A DNA stretch of 64,000 nucleotides from G963662985 sp963662985 (GTDB taxonomy: Bacteria > Chloroflexota > Anaerolineae > Anaerolineales > UBA11579), in contig OY760067.1 of the NCBI GenBank assembly GCA_963662985.1, forward strand, positions 186,001 through 250,000, written 5' to 3'. This document shows, piece by piece, positions 9,062 through 18,438 of the stretch (positions within the stretch are counted from its first letter, which is position 1; every line of letters begins with the position of its first letter). The notes under the pieces are model-generated. The model saw nothing but the letters and a program-made list of their open reading frames with translations. It did not search any database and had not been told where the DNA came from. The translations under genes and the position numbers were made by a program.

Positions 9062-9676
9062 ATGTTTAAAAAATATTTATTCTTAACAACTAGTATTTTT
9101 TATATTCTTTTGTTAGTAACCCCTATGTTTGTTTTTGCACAAGCTGGGATTTCTATTCTAAATATCTCAGACTATGATGTTTTACAAGGAATTCAGATAA
9201 TTCGAGGAAATACTACACTTGATAATTTTTCTTCATATCTTGTTCAATTTTCAACAATAAGTCATCCAAATGATTGGTTTAATATTATTGAATCAGAAAA
9301 TCCTGTGCAAAATGATGTTTTAGCTGAATGGGATACAACAATAATATCAGATGGTGATTATCATTTAAGGCTAGTTGTATTGTTTGATAATGGTGATTTA
9401 GTTATAAAAGAGATTCATAATTTACAAATTAGAAACTATACGGCTATTAAAATATCAACACCAACTATTGAAATTACTTCAGAAATCACATCTACACCGA
9501 CTGCCACATTAGAGGCAACTATTGCATATCCAACAGTAACAACCTTACCTAAGAACCCTGCAATATTTACAAAATCTATTTTCAATCGATCTGTTTTAGT
9601 GGGAAGCATTAGCACTTTTATAATAATCACACCAATTGCAATCTATCAATTCATAAAACAAAAAAGAAAGTATTAA
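9062..9676 (+). CDS. Exported beta-rich protein with a C-terminal membrane anchor
   Basis: 204 residues. The ATG at 9062 follows GGTGA and begins a signal peptide, MFKKYLFLTTSIFYILLLVT, with likely cleavage after VFAQA. An ATG at 9035 would add nine residues before it and lacks a ribosome-binding site. Residues 30-125 look like an immunoglobulin-like beta domain. A Thr/Pro/Ser spacer (TSEITSTPTATLEATIAYPT) and one membrane span (VLVGSISTFIIITPIAIYQF) with a basic end follow. It is the first gene of the pth-mfd-ecf operon, ending two bases before pth. I do not recognise a named family. Confidence 0.65.
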   Translation: MFKKYLFLTTSIFYILLLVTPMFVFAQAGISILNISDYDVLQGIQIIRGNTTLDNFSSYLVQFSTISHPNDWFNIIESENPVQNDVLAEWDTTIISDGDYHLRLVVLFDNGDLVIKEIHNLQIRNYTAIKISTPTIEITSEITSTPTATLEATIAYPTVTTLPKNPAIFTKSIFNRSVLVGSISTFIIITPIAIYQFIKQKRKY

Positions 9677-9678
9677 AT

Positions 9679-10275
9679 ATGGGTTTAATCAATAAAGATA
9701 AAGATGAAATATATTTAATTGTAGGCCTTGGCAATCCGGGAGTAAAATACGAATTAACTAGACATAATATAGGATTTCAAGTCGTCGATTTTATTGCAAA
9801 CAAAATTGATGAAAAATTCAAAAGAGTTCAATTCAATGCATTAATTGCAAAAGGTTCTTATAAAGGGAAAAAAATTATTTTAACTAAACCTCAAACTTTT
9901 ATGAATAATTCTGGACAGTCAGTTGGTTCATTAGCTAGGTATTATAAAGTTGATTTTGAAAATGTAATTGTAATATTTGACGATGTAGACCTTCCTTTCG
10001 AAACAATTCGAGTTAGAAGTGAAGGTGGCTCAGGTGGTCATAAAGGAATGAAATCCATCATTCAACACCTAGGAAATTCACAAGAATTTCCTAGAATACG
10101 TTTCGGCGTTGGTCGACCTCCAGGAAGAATGGATACCGCAGATTATGTTTTACAAAGATTTAATAAAGAAGAAGAAAAATTTATTGATCTTTATATTCAA
10201 AAAGCAAGTGATGCAATTTTTGATATCATAGAGAATGATATTGTTCATGCTATGAATCATTTTAATGGCAGTTAA
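9679..10275 (+). CDS. pth: Peptidyl-tRNA hydrolase
   Basis: 198 residues. It releases peptides from peptidyl-tRNA that drops off ribosomes. Family motifs are clear: VGLGNPGVKYELTRHNIGFQ (residues about 14-34, with the catalytic His in RHN), TKPQTFMNNSGQSV near 74, and VIFDDVDLPFETIRVRSEGG with GGHKGMKSI near 98-125. The N-terminus is about nine residues longer than in E. coli Pth. It starts two bases after the upstream stop, so translation is probably coupled. It sits directly before mfd, a common neighbour in many bacteria. Confidence 0.95.
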   Translation: MGLINKDKDEIYLIVGLGNPGVKYELTRHNIGFQVVDFIANKIDEKFKRVQFNALIAKGSYKGKKIILTKPQTFMNNSGQSVGSLARYYKVDFENVIVIFDDVDLPFETIRVRSEGGSGGHKGMKSIIQHLGNSQEFPRIRFGVGRPPGRMDTADYVLQRFNKEEEKFIDLYIQKASDAIFDIIENDIVHAMNHFNGS

Positions 10276-10285
10276 TGGAGATTTT

Positions 10286-13200
10286 GTGAATTCTATACTT
10301 TCAGCACTCCAAAAATTACCTCAATTTAAGAATATTTTGGATGCATCACCTACTATACTGGGCTTATCTAAAAATTCTCGTTTGGCAATTATCGCTGCGG
10401 AATATTTGGAACAACCTCAAGTAACGTTATTATTAACAAATAGAGGAAATGATGCACTTAGTGCTATTTCTGAATTAAGAATATGGTTACCTGAATCTCC
10501 AATTTTTTATTTTCCTGAACCTACTCCTTCATTTTATGAAAATCTTGAATGGGGAGAAAATACAAGAGTTGAAAGGTTAATGGTTCTTTCATTTTTAACT
10601 TCTTATTTGCTCCCAGGTATTGAAAAACCTAAAAACCCTCCTATCATAGTGGCACCAGCACGTGCTTTTATGGCATATACAATTCCTAGGCGACATTTTT
10701 TAAAATCAACAAATGTGCTTAAGATTGGGTCTAGATTTGATCCTGTCGTTCTTTCAGCTGAGTGGGTAGACTCTGGTTATGAATCAGTTTCGACAGTAGT
10801 AGCTCCAGGACAATTTAGCCGGCGCGGTGGGATTTTAGATATATGGACACCTGCACACACTAAGCCCGTAAGAATTGATTTTTTTGGGGATGAAATTGAT
10901 TCAATGAAGAATTTTGATCCTGCTACTCAACGAACTCAAAAAAAAATAAATCGTTTGATTGTTACTCCAGCAAAAGAATTTCTTTTTAAAGATACTATTA
11001 AATTAAATTTGAATGAGAATGAAAAGGCTAGTGAATTTCATATTCCTTTATGTTATCCAAATGCGGGTTCATTAAATGATTATTTACCAAAAACTAGTAT
11101 TTGTTATATCAATCATAAAGAATTATTTCTAGATCTTGTAGACGAAATTGAAGTTCAAGCAGTGTCTTACTATGAAACTGGAGTAAAAGACGGTACTTTG
11201 TCAAAAGACTTCCCAAGACCGTATATGGCAATGAATGAAGTTCTAGATTCACTCGAAAAAAATTCTGCAATCGATATGGCAGAAACCGAAAACTCTGATG
11301 GTCTGTTCTTTAATCAATTTAAACAATTACGCCGTTATGCTGGGCAAATAAGGCCTTTTATTGATGATATTAGGACTTTATTACAAAATAATAATGAGGT
11401 AGTAATTGTTTCTAGACAGTCTGAAAGAATAAAAGAAATATGGGTAGAAGATGTTTTTTATTTTGAAGATTTAGCAAATGCATCAATTAAGTTTATTCAA
11501 GGAAGTTTGGCAGAAGGTTTCTCTTTTAAATCGGAGCAAAAAGAATTTTATCTTTTTACCGATGCTGAAATCTTTGGATGGAGTCGCCCACAAGCAAGTC
11601 ATCGTCCTAGAGTTCGCTCTGAAGCCCCAGAAGCGGAATATATTCCTTTTGAAGAAAATGAATTTGTTGTGCATATTGATCATGGCATTGGAAAGTATGT
11701 TGGGTTAGTTAAACGGCAATTAAATAACTCGATTAATGAGTATCTTTGCGTTGAATATGCGAATAATGATCAGTTATTCATTCCTGTTTATCAAGCTGAT
11801 CGTTTAACTAAGTATATTGGTTCAAATGATGGATCACCTAAAATGACACGTTTAGGAGGAACTGATTGGAATCAAGTAAAGGCTCGAGTTAAAAAAGCTG
11901 TTGAAGAAATTGCAGAAGATCTTTTAGAGCTTTATGCTAAAAGAAATGTTGTTAATGCAGAGGCCTATGGACCTGATACTCAATGGCAAAAAGAAATGGA
12001 AGCAAGCTTTCCATTTATTGAAACTGAAGATCAATTAAGGGTGATCAAAGAAGTTAAAAAAGATCTTGAAAGTACTAAACCAATGGATCGATTAGTTTGT
12101 GGTGATGTTGGTTATGGTAAAACTGAGGTTGCATTACGAGCTGCATTTAAGGCTGTCATGGAAGGTAAGCAAGTCGCTTTTTTGGTTCCAACTACAATTT
12201 TAGCGCAACAACATTTTAAAACATTTTCTCAAAGGCTTGCTGGTTTTCCTGTTAATGTTGAGATGTTATCAAGATTTAGAACTGAGCGAGAACAAAGAAG
12301 TGTTTTACATGCGATGGCAGAGGGATCTGTCGATATTGTTATTGGTACGCACCGTTTGGTACAAAATGATATAAATTTTAAAGACCTAGGGTTGTTAATT
12401 ATAGACGAAGAACAAAGATTTGGTGTTTCTCATAAAGAGCATCTCAAAAAGATGCGAACAGAAGTAAATGTATTAACAATGACAGCTACACCTATCCCTA
12501 GAACATTATATTTAACTCTCACTGGAATTCGGGATATCTCAACTATTCAAACTGCACCTGAAGAAAGATTACCTATCTTCACACACATTGGTGCTTATTC
12601 TCCTAAACTTGTTCGACAGGCTATCTTACGAGAACTCGAAAGAGGTGGTCAAGTTTTCTTTGTACATAATCGGGTGCAAACAATTCGAAGTGTTGAAATG
12701 CAATTACATAATTTAATTCCAGAAGCAAAAATTACTGTTGTACATGGGCAAATGAATGAAAAAGAATTATCTAAAAATATGCGGATGTTTGCAGATAATG
12801 AAGTTGATATTTTGCTCGCAACTTCCATTATTGAGTCTGGATTGGATATTCCGAATGCTAATACTTTAATTGTTGATCGGGCCGATACTTTTGGTTTAGC
12901 ACAGCTTTATCAAATTAAGGGGCGTGTGGGGCGTGGTGCACAACGAGCCTATGCATATTTTTTCAGACATCCTAGTAAATCTCCTACTGAAGAAGGCAGA
13001 CAACGGCTTGAAACTCTCGCTGAAAACACACAATTAGGCGCTGGTTATTCTATTTCTATGCGAGATCTGGAAATTCGTGGTGCAGGAGATATTATTGGTA
13101 CTAGACAACATGGGCATATTTCTGCCGTGGGTTTTCATTTATATACACGTTTGCTTTCTCAATCAATCAAAAATTTAAAAATTCAAGAGAATTATATCGA

Positions 13201-13663
13201 TGCTGAAATTGAAGAAGTGTTTGCTCCTTTAGTTAATGTTGATCTGCCGATTCTAGTAAATATTCCAGAAAATTATGTTTCGGATGAAAATATGCGTTTA
13301 AGACTATACCGACGTATTGCAGATATTCGAAAAGTTGATGAAGTTGAAGCATTACATGAAGAATTTGAAGATCGTTTTGGAAATTTACCAAATGAAACTG
13401 AAAATTTACTCTACCAATTAAAAATAAAAATCTTAGCTGGTTCAGCAGAAGTTGAATCCATTACCGCAGAAAATGGACTAATCGTTTTACGATTTAGCGA
13501 AATAGATGAAAATGTAAAACAACGACCTTTTCCTATTTTACCTACTCATATTCGCATAAATCGAAATTCACTCCGACTTTCATATTTAGAAAACTCTAAT
13601 TGGAGAAACGATCTATTTAATATATTAACGCAACAAATATCATTTTTAAATCTAGGGAAATAA
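10286..13663 (+). CDS. mfd: Transcription-repair coupling factor
   Basis: About 1125 residues. It removes stalled RNA polymerase from DNA lesions and recruits UvrA. The UvrB-like N-terminal part includes QFSRRGGILDIWTPAHTKP. The RNA-polymerase-interacting CarD-like domain has FVVHIDHGIGKYVGL. The translocase has Walker A CGDVGYGKTEVALR near residue 605, IIDEEQRFGVSHKEHLKK near 706, and TMTATPIPRTLYLTL. The TRCF C-terminal domain closes the protein. Start: an ATG at 10265 overlaps pth without a ribosome-binding site, whereas the in-frame GTG at 10286 follows GGAG by five bases, so I prefer the GTG; 10265 is the alternative. Confidence 0.95.
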   Translation: MNSILSALQKLPQFKNILDASPTILGLSKNSRLAIIAAEYLEQPQVTLLLTNRGNDALSAISELRIWLPESPIFYFPEPTPSFYENLEWGENTRVERLMVLSFLTSYLLPGIEKPKNPPIIVAPARAFMAYTIPRRHFLKSTNVLKIGSRFDPVVLSAEWVDSGYESVSTVVAPGQFSRRGGILDIWTPAHTKPVRIDFFGDEIDSMKNFDPATQRTQKKINRLIVTPAKEFLFKDTIKLNLNENEKASEFHIPLCYPNAGSLNDYLPKTSICYINHKELFLDLVDEIEVQAVSYYETGVKDGTLSKDFPRPYMAMNEVLDSLEKNSAIDMAETENSDGLFFNQFKQLRRYAGQIRPFIDDIRTLLQNNNEVVIVSRQSERIKEIWVEDVFYFEDLANASIKFIQGSLAEGFSFKSEQKEFYLFTDAEIFGWSRPQASHRPRVRSEAPEAEYIPFEENEFVVHIDHGIGKYVGLVKRQLNNSINEYLCVEYANNDQLFIPVYQADRLTKYIGSNDGSPKMTRLGGTDWNQVKARVKKAVEEIAEDLLELYAKRNVVNAEAYGPDTQWQKEMEASFPFIETEDQLRVIKEVKKDLESTKPMDRLVCGDVGYGKTEVALRAAFKAVMEGKQVAFLVPTTILAQQHFKTFSQRLAGFPVNVEMLSRFRTEREQRSVLHAMAEGSVDIVIGTHRLVQNDINFKDLGLLIIDEEQRFGVSHKEHLKKMRTEVNVLTMTATPIPRTLYLTLTGIRDISTIQTAPEERLPIFTHIGAYSPKLVRQAILRELERGGQVFFVHNRVQTIRSVEMQLHNLIPEAKITVVHGQMNEKELSKNMRMFADNEVDILLATSIIESGLDIPNANTLIVDRADTFGLAQLYQIKGRVGRGAQRAYAYFFRHPSKSPTEEGRQRLETLAENTQLGAGYSISMRDLEIRGAGDIIGTRQHGHISAVGFHLYTRLLSQSIKNLKIQENYIDAEIEEVFAPLVNVDLPILVNIPENYVSDENMRLRLYRRIADIRKVDEVEALHEEFEDRFGNLPNETENLLYQLKIKILAGSAEVESITAENGLIVLRFSEIDENVKQRPFPILPTHIRINRNSLRLSYLENSNWRNDLFNILTQQISFLNLGK

Positions 13664-13666
13664 ATA

Positions 13667-15385
13667 ATGGATAAATTAATTTCATTGGAAAATGTTTCAT
13701 TTACTTACTTTGGAGAGTCAAAACCAGCAATTCAAAATATCAGTTTTTCTATAGGTAGAGGAGAACATGTAGCAATAGTTGGCGGAAATGGATCTGGAAA
13801 GTCCACTCTAGCAAGGCATTTAAATGCACTATTACTACCAACTCAAGGAAAAGTGCTTATTGATGGATCAAATACTGTTGATAAACTTTTCTTAAAAGAA
13901 ATACGAAAAAAAATTGGCATGGTTTTTCAACATCCTGAAGATCAAATTATTGGTGCAACTGTTGAAGAAGATATTGCTTTTGGATTGGAAAATATTGCAA
14001 CACCAACAGATGAGATAATTCAAAAAATTGATACTATTCTTGAAGTTGTTGGGTTAGAAAATTATCGAAGACAGCCATCACATATGCTTTCTGGAGGGCA
14101 AATTCAGAAATTATGTTTGGCAAGTGTTTTAGTTATGAGCCCAGCTTGCGTTATCTTTGATGAAGCCACTGCAATGCTTGATCCCCAATCCAGAGAAAAA
14201 ATATATGAAGCAATTAATGCAATGCACAATGAAGGTATTACTGTAATTACTATTACACATGATATGGAAGAGGCTGCAATGGCTGATCGATTACTTGTAA
14301 TGCATGAAGGTAATTTGGTCGCTGATATGCCACCAAGAGAATTCTTTTCTAATAAAAAAAATGTTGAGAAGTATTTATTGTCTTTGCCCCCTATTACTGA
14401 AATTGCTAATGTTGTACAAAATAAATTTACATCAGATTTAAACACTATTCTTTCTATAGAAGAATTTAAAAACTTACTTCAAAAATTTCCTAATTTAAAA
14501 TTCAATACTTCTATTTCTAAAAACAAACATAGCAATATTGATACTGTTGTTAATATTGAAAATATATCCTATTCATATTTTCCCAATTCTGCATTGGAAA
14601 GAAAGATTTTTGATAATCTATCATTATCGATTAAGAAAAATTCTATACATGGGTTATTAGGAGCTACTGGCACGGGGAAGACTACTTTGATGCAACATAT
14701 AAATGGTTTAATTCTTCCTCAAAGTGGAACGGTCGAAGTTCTAGGACATAAAACAACAGAGGAAAATGTTGATCTTAAATCAATACGAAGAGATGTTGGA
14801 TTCGTTTTTCAATATACCTCACATCAACTATTTGAAAATTATGTAGGGGATGAAATTGCATTTGGATTAAGGGCTTTTGGAGATTTAGAAAATATTCGTG
14901 AAAAAGTAAAAAATGCTATGGAGCTTGTTAGGTTAGATTTTGATAAATTTGTCAATCGACAAACTTTTTCTCTAAGTGGAGGTGAACGTAAAAAAGTTGC
15001 TTTAGCATCTATTTTAGTTTTAGATCCTTCTATTTTACTATTTGATGAACCCACAGTAGGCCTAGATCCTGCTTCACAAATAATTTTAATGAATATGCTT
15101 GTTGATTATCAAAATAACCATGGAAAAACAATATTGTTATCATCTCATAGTACAAATTTAATCGCTGAATATGCAAATGAAGCTACAGTTATAGGGAAAA
15201 ATAAACCTGCTTTTTCTGCTGAAATTGGAGAGTTCTTTTCTGAGTCAGAGAATATAAATAAATATAGTTTAAATATTCCAACAAATATTCAAGCAAAACA
15301 AATTCTTGTTTCTCAAGGATGGGAAATACCAAAATATATTACGAGAAACGAAGATCTTCTTTTTTCAATTAAAGAGGCTAGATAA
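13667..15385 (+). CDS. ECF transporter ATPase, two ATP-binding domains in one chain
   Basis: 572 residues containing two complete ABC ATPases, equivalent to EcfA1 and EcfA2 joined. Domain 1 has Walker A GGNGSGKST near residue 38, signature LSGGQIQK near 142, and Walker B CVIFDEATAML. Domain 2 has GATGTGKTT near 332, LSGGERKKV near 432, and ILLFDEPTVGLDP. A linker of about 50 residues joins them. With the EcfT gene that follows (one-base overlap, TAATG) it would energise vitamin or metal uptake through substrate-binding S proteins. No S component is in the window, so the substrate is unknown and the module may be shared. Confidence 0.92.
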   Translation: MDKLISLENVSFTYFGESKPAIQNISFSIGRGEHVAIVGGNGSGKSTLARHLNALLLPTQGKVLIDGSNTVDKLFLKEIRKKIGMVFQHPEDQIIGATVEEDIAFGLENIATPTDEIIQKIDTILEVVGLENYRRQPSHMLSGGQIQKLCLASVLVMSPACVIFDEATAMLDPQSREKIYEAINAMHNEGITVITITHDMEEAAMADRLLVMHEGNLVADMPPREFFSNKKNVEKYLLSLPPITEIANVVQNKFTSDLNTILSIEEFKNLLQKFPNLKFNTSISKNKHSNIDTVVNIENISYSYFPNSALERKIFDNLSLSIKKNSIHGLLGATGTGKTTLMQHINGLILPQSGTVEVLGHKTTEENVDLKSIRRDVGFVFQYTSHQLFENYVGDEIAFGLRAFGDLENIREKVKNAMELVRLDFDKFVNRQTFSLSGGERKKVALASILVLDPSILLFDEPTVGLDPASQIILMNMLVDYQNNHGKTILLSSHSTNLIAEYANEATVIGKNKPAFSAEIGEFFSESENINKYSLNIPTNIQAKQILVSQGWEIPKYITRNEDLLFSIKEAR

Positions 15386-16215
15386 TGAGTAATTATTCAT
15401 ATACTCCTTCAATAAGTTTTGGACAATATATTCCTAAAGATACTATTATGCATCAATTGGATCCAAGAATAAAAGTGTTTTTAAGTTTAGTGGTTGTGTT
15501 ATCCGCTAGTTTGACTTTGAGTTATGTGACATTAACAATTGTATTTTTCTTTATATTACTAGGTGCTTTTGTAAGTAAAATGGCATGGAAACAAGTAATT
15601 AAAGCAATATTTAAAGTATTACCCTATTTGTTAATTATTTCAATCTTACAATTTTTATTTGCCTTTACTGAGGATATACGAGTCCTTTTTGTTTTATTTG
15701 ATAAGATTGTGATTTCTATTGAAGATATGATTCATTTAGGAGTTTTACTGTATCGATTTTTAGTTTTATTAATTGGGATCCAATTTATCACTAGTTTTAC
15801 ATCAATTTCTCAATTTACTAATGGTTTAGAACATTTATTAAAACCTCTTACTTATTTAAAAATACCAGTATCTGATGTTGTTATGGTAGTTCAAATTGCT
15901 TTGAGATTTACACCTTCAATTTTTAATACAATGAATTCAATTACTAGAGCACAAGCTTCACGTGGTGCTGATCTGTTACCAATGAACCAAGGCAACCTTG
16001 CACAAAGAGTTCGTCAGATGATTCCTCTTTTAGTACCAATGTTTGTTTCAAGTTTGAAACAATCTGAACGAATAGCACTTGCTATGGATGCTCGTGCTTA
16101 CGGAATAGAAATTAGACGAACATCCTTACATCCAATGAAATTTGCAGTTGCTGATTGGTGCGTATTATTCATTTCATTATTTATTATGATTGTACCTTTA
16201 ATGTTCAATTTTTGA
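15385..16215 (+). CDS. ecfT: ECF transporter transmembrane protein EcfT
   Basis: 276 residues with about five membrane spans. The two coupling-helix Ala-Arg-Gly-type motifs that touch the ATPases are visible as ASRGAD (near residue 191) and AMDARAYG (near 233). The ATG overlaps the stop of the fused ATPase gene by one base, pointing to fixed stoichiometry. The long operon starting at 9062 ends here with a strong terminator. Confidence 0.92.
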   Translation: MSNYSYTPSISFGQYIPKDTIMHQLDPRIKVFLSLVVVLSASLTLSYVTLTIVFFFILLGAFVSKMAWKQVIKAIFKVLPYLLIISILQFLFAFTEDIRVLFVLFDKIVISIEDMIHLGVLLYRFLVLLIGIQFITSFTSISQFTNGLEHLLKPLTYLKIPVSDVVMVVQIALRFTPSIFNTMNSITRAQASRGADLLPMNQGNLAQRVRQMIPLLVPMFVSSLKQSERIALAMDARAYGIEIRRTSLHPMKFAVADWCVLFISLFIMIVPLMFNF

Positions 16216-16230
16216 TTCATTTTTTTATTC

Positions 16231-16268
16231 AAAGCAAGATAGTCAATAAACTTTCTTGCTTTTTTTTC
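16231..16268 (+). terminator. Terminator of the pth-mfd-ecf operon
   Basis: AAAGCAAGA and TCTTGCTTT form a stem around a 14-base loop, followed by TTTTTT. Confidence 0.8.
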
Positions 16269-16325
16269 GTATATAATAGTAATGTTATTTAATTAAAGCA
16301 ACAATAAATTTTTAGGAGAGTATTC

Positions 16326-16733
16326 ATGAAGGCAGGAAAAACAATTGCTTATATTATTTCAGTTATTGCATTTATCTTAGCAGGATTCGCTTTAGTTTTT
16401 GGAGCTTTAGCTGTTTTAGGTTCAGGTGCGGCTAATGCTGGTGAAGGCTGGATGAGTATTGGTATCGTTTTAATGATATTTGGATTAATTGCTGGTGTTG
16501 CAGGCGCAGGTCTTTTGATTTTTACAATCAAAAAGTCAAAAGAAGCTCCCCCTGAACAAAAAGTTACTTTAGATATCGATCTGTCTGGTGATATTCAATT
16601 AGAGAAACTAACTTGTGAACAATGTGGTGGCGCTTTGAGCTCAAAAAATGTATCAATGGTTGCTGGTGCTCCAACAGTTGAATGTCCTTATTGTGGGGCA
16701 TCTTATCAATTGGTTGAAGAACCAAAGTGGTAA
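16326..16733 (+). CDS. Membrane protein with a C-terminal zinc ribbon
   Basis: 135 residues. Two membrane spans occupy roughly 8-32 and 42-68, both Gly/Ala rich. The C-terminal cytoplasmic domain has CEQCGGAL and CPYCGASYQL, a CxxC...CxxC zinc ribbon (about 97-124). The start follows TTAGGAGAG. It is eleven bases before the Cys-Ala-tail protein gene, so it is the first gene of a three-gene unit. A TATAAT at about 16273 may be its -10 box. Function unknown; it may be a membrane scaffold for the unit. Confidence 0.7.
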   Translation: MKAGKTIAYIISVIAFILAGFALVFGALAVLGSGAANAGEGWMSIGIVLMIFGLIAGVAGAGLLIFTIKKSKEAPPEQKVTLDIDLSGDIQLEKLTCEQCGGALSSKNVSMVAGAPTVECPYCGASYQLVEEPKW

Positions 16734-16743
16734 GGAAAATGAT

Positions 16744-18438
16744 ATGAAGAAAAAGTACATATTTCTATCGGTTATGTTGCTGCTTTTATTTGTTTTTGCT
16801 AGTAGTACTGTATTTGCTCAAACTTATTATTTTCAAGTTTTATCAGAAACTGTTCATGTATATTGGGAAAATGATGGCACCTTAAATTTGAAATATGAAT
16901 ATATATTCAAAAATGATACTTCAGCTTCACCTATTGATTTTGTAGATATTGGATTTCCAAATGGAAATTACAGTTTATCCAATGTAAGTGCCACAATTGA
17001 TGGAAAGAAAATAACTGATATCTCTCGTTCTCCATATGTTACTTATGGGGTTGCTTTAGGTTTAGGAAACAATGCAATTGGTGCAGGACAAATGGGAACA
17101 GTAGAAATGACTGTGACTGGAATTACAAAAGTTCTTTATGAAGATAATCACGATAGTAATTATACATCTGCAGTGTTTGCTCCAAATTATTTTGGAAATG
17201 AATATGTACATGGAACCACAGATATTACAGTTTATTATCATTTTCCAAATGGTTTAAATTCGGAAGAACCTCGTTATCATGCATCCCCCTCTGGATTTAA
17301 TGAACCACCTGATGCTATGTTTGATTCAGATGGTAGAATTGTCTATACTTGGCGAAATCAATCTGGATATATCTATTCATATTATCTATTTGGTTCATCA
17401 TTTCCAAAAAATTATGTGCCAGCTAGTTCAATTGAAACTCCATCCATCTGGCAACGTTTAGGAATTGATCCTGATACGATTATTACATTTGGTGTTTGTG
17501 GAATTTTTGCTGTATTTTTTATTGGGATACCAATTTTATCTATCAAACAAGCTCAAAAACGAAAATTAAAATATTTACCTCCAAAGGCAGTTTTAGCAGG
17601 ACATGGCATCAAACGTGGTCTTACTGCTGTTGAAGCTGCAATTTTAATGCAAGAATCTTTAGATAAAGTTATGACAATGATTTTATTTAGTGCTGTAAAA
17701 AAGAATGCAGTTACAGTACTTAGTGAAGATCCATTAAAACTAGAAGCCATTTCTCCCCTTCCTGAAGGTTTACGGGAATATGAAAAAGAATTTATTGAAG
17801 CATTTGATGGAACTACTGATAGCCAACGTAAAGCAAAATTGCAGGTAATGACTACTTCTTTGATTAGAAGTGTGACAAAAAAGATGAAGGGGTTTAGTTA
17901 TCAAGAAACAAAAGATTATTACAAAGCACTTGTTGAAAAGGCTTGGAATAAAGTAGAAAGTGCAGATTCACCTGAAGTTAAAAGCGATATTTACGATAAA
18001 GCTTTAGAGTGGACTATGTTAGATAAAGACTATCAAGACAGAACAACTCGAACATTTTCAACTGGACCTGTTTTTCAACCAATTTGGTGGAGTCGATATT
18101 CTCCAAGTTATCGTTCTACTTTATCAAATATTGGTTCAAGTAATAATAAGTCAGTTAGCACTCCATCAACACCAAAAATGTCATCAACTTCGAGCGCTGG
18201 AAATGTTTTACCAGGTGCAACATTTGCTGCAACTATCACAAATTCAGTGCAAAATTTTTCACAAAAAGCAATTGGAAATATTTCTACATTTACAAGTGGT
18301 GTGACTAATAAAACAAATCCTGTTCCAAAATCTAGTTCATCTGGAGGAAGCTATCGCAGCGGTGGTGGTGGTTCTTCATGTGCATGTGCGTGCGCATGTG
18401 CCGGTTGTGCTTGTGCATGTGCAGGAGGAGGTCGATAA
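16744..18438 (+). CDS. DUF2207-like membrane protein ending in a Cys-Ala repeat tail
   Basis: 564 residues. The ATG at 16744 follows AAGGAAAATGAT and starts a signal peptide (KKKYIFLSVMLLLLFVFASS). An upstream frame overlapping the zinc-ribbon gene is not used. Residues 25-230 form an exported beta-rich domain with DUF2207-like features (NGNYSLSNVSATIDGKKI). A membrane span near 258-280 is followed by a cytoplasmic helical domain (AVEAAILMQESLDKVMTMIL) and a Ser/Thr linker. The end is extraordinary: a Gly-rich stretch, then CACACACAGCACACA and GGGR, with seven Cys alternating with Ala. The tail is cytoplasmic by topology. Its stop overlaps the next start (TAATG). It could be a modified or metal-binding tail; function unknown. 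Confidence 0.75.
   Translation: MKKKYIFLSVMLLLLFVFASSTVFAQTYYFQVLSETVHVYWENDGTLNLKYEYIFKNDTSASPIDFVDIGFPNGNYSLSNVSATIDGKKITDISRSPYVTYGVALGLGNNAIGAGQMGTVEMTVTGITKVLYEDNHDSNYTSAVFAPNYFGNEYVHGTTDITVYYHFPNGLNSEEPRYHASPSGFNEPPDAMFDSDGRIVYTWRNQSGYIYSYYLFGSSFPKNYVPASSIETPSIWQRLGIDPDTIITFGVCGIFAVFFIGIPILSIKQAQKRKLKYLPPKAVLAGHGIKRGLTAVEAAILMQESLDKVMTMILFSAVKKNAVTVLSEDPLKLEAISPLPEGLREYEKEFIEAFDGTTDSQRKAKLQVMTTSLIRSVTKKMKGFSYQETKDYYKALVEKAWNKVESADSPEVKSDIYDKALEWTMLDKDYQDRTTRTFSTGPVFQPIWWSRYSPSYRSTLSNIGSSNNKSVSTPSTPKMSSTSSAGNVLPGATFAATITNSVQNFSQKAIGNISTFTSGVTNKTNPVPKSSSSGGSYRSGGGGSSCACACACAGCACACAGGGR

Noticed and set aside
18378..18437. Cys/Met/Arg-rich extension in front of the radical-SAM-like protein
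   Set aside because: It is the other frame of the Cys-Ala repeat; AGGAGGAGG places the start at 18438.
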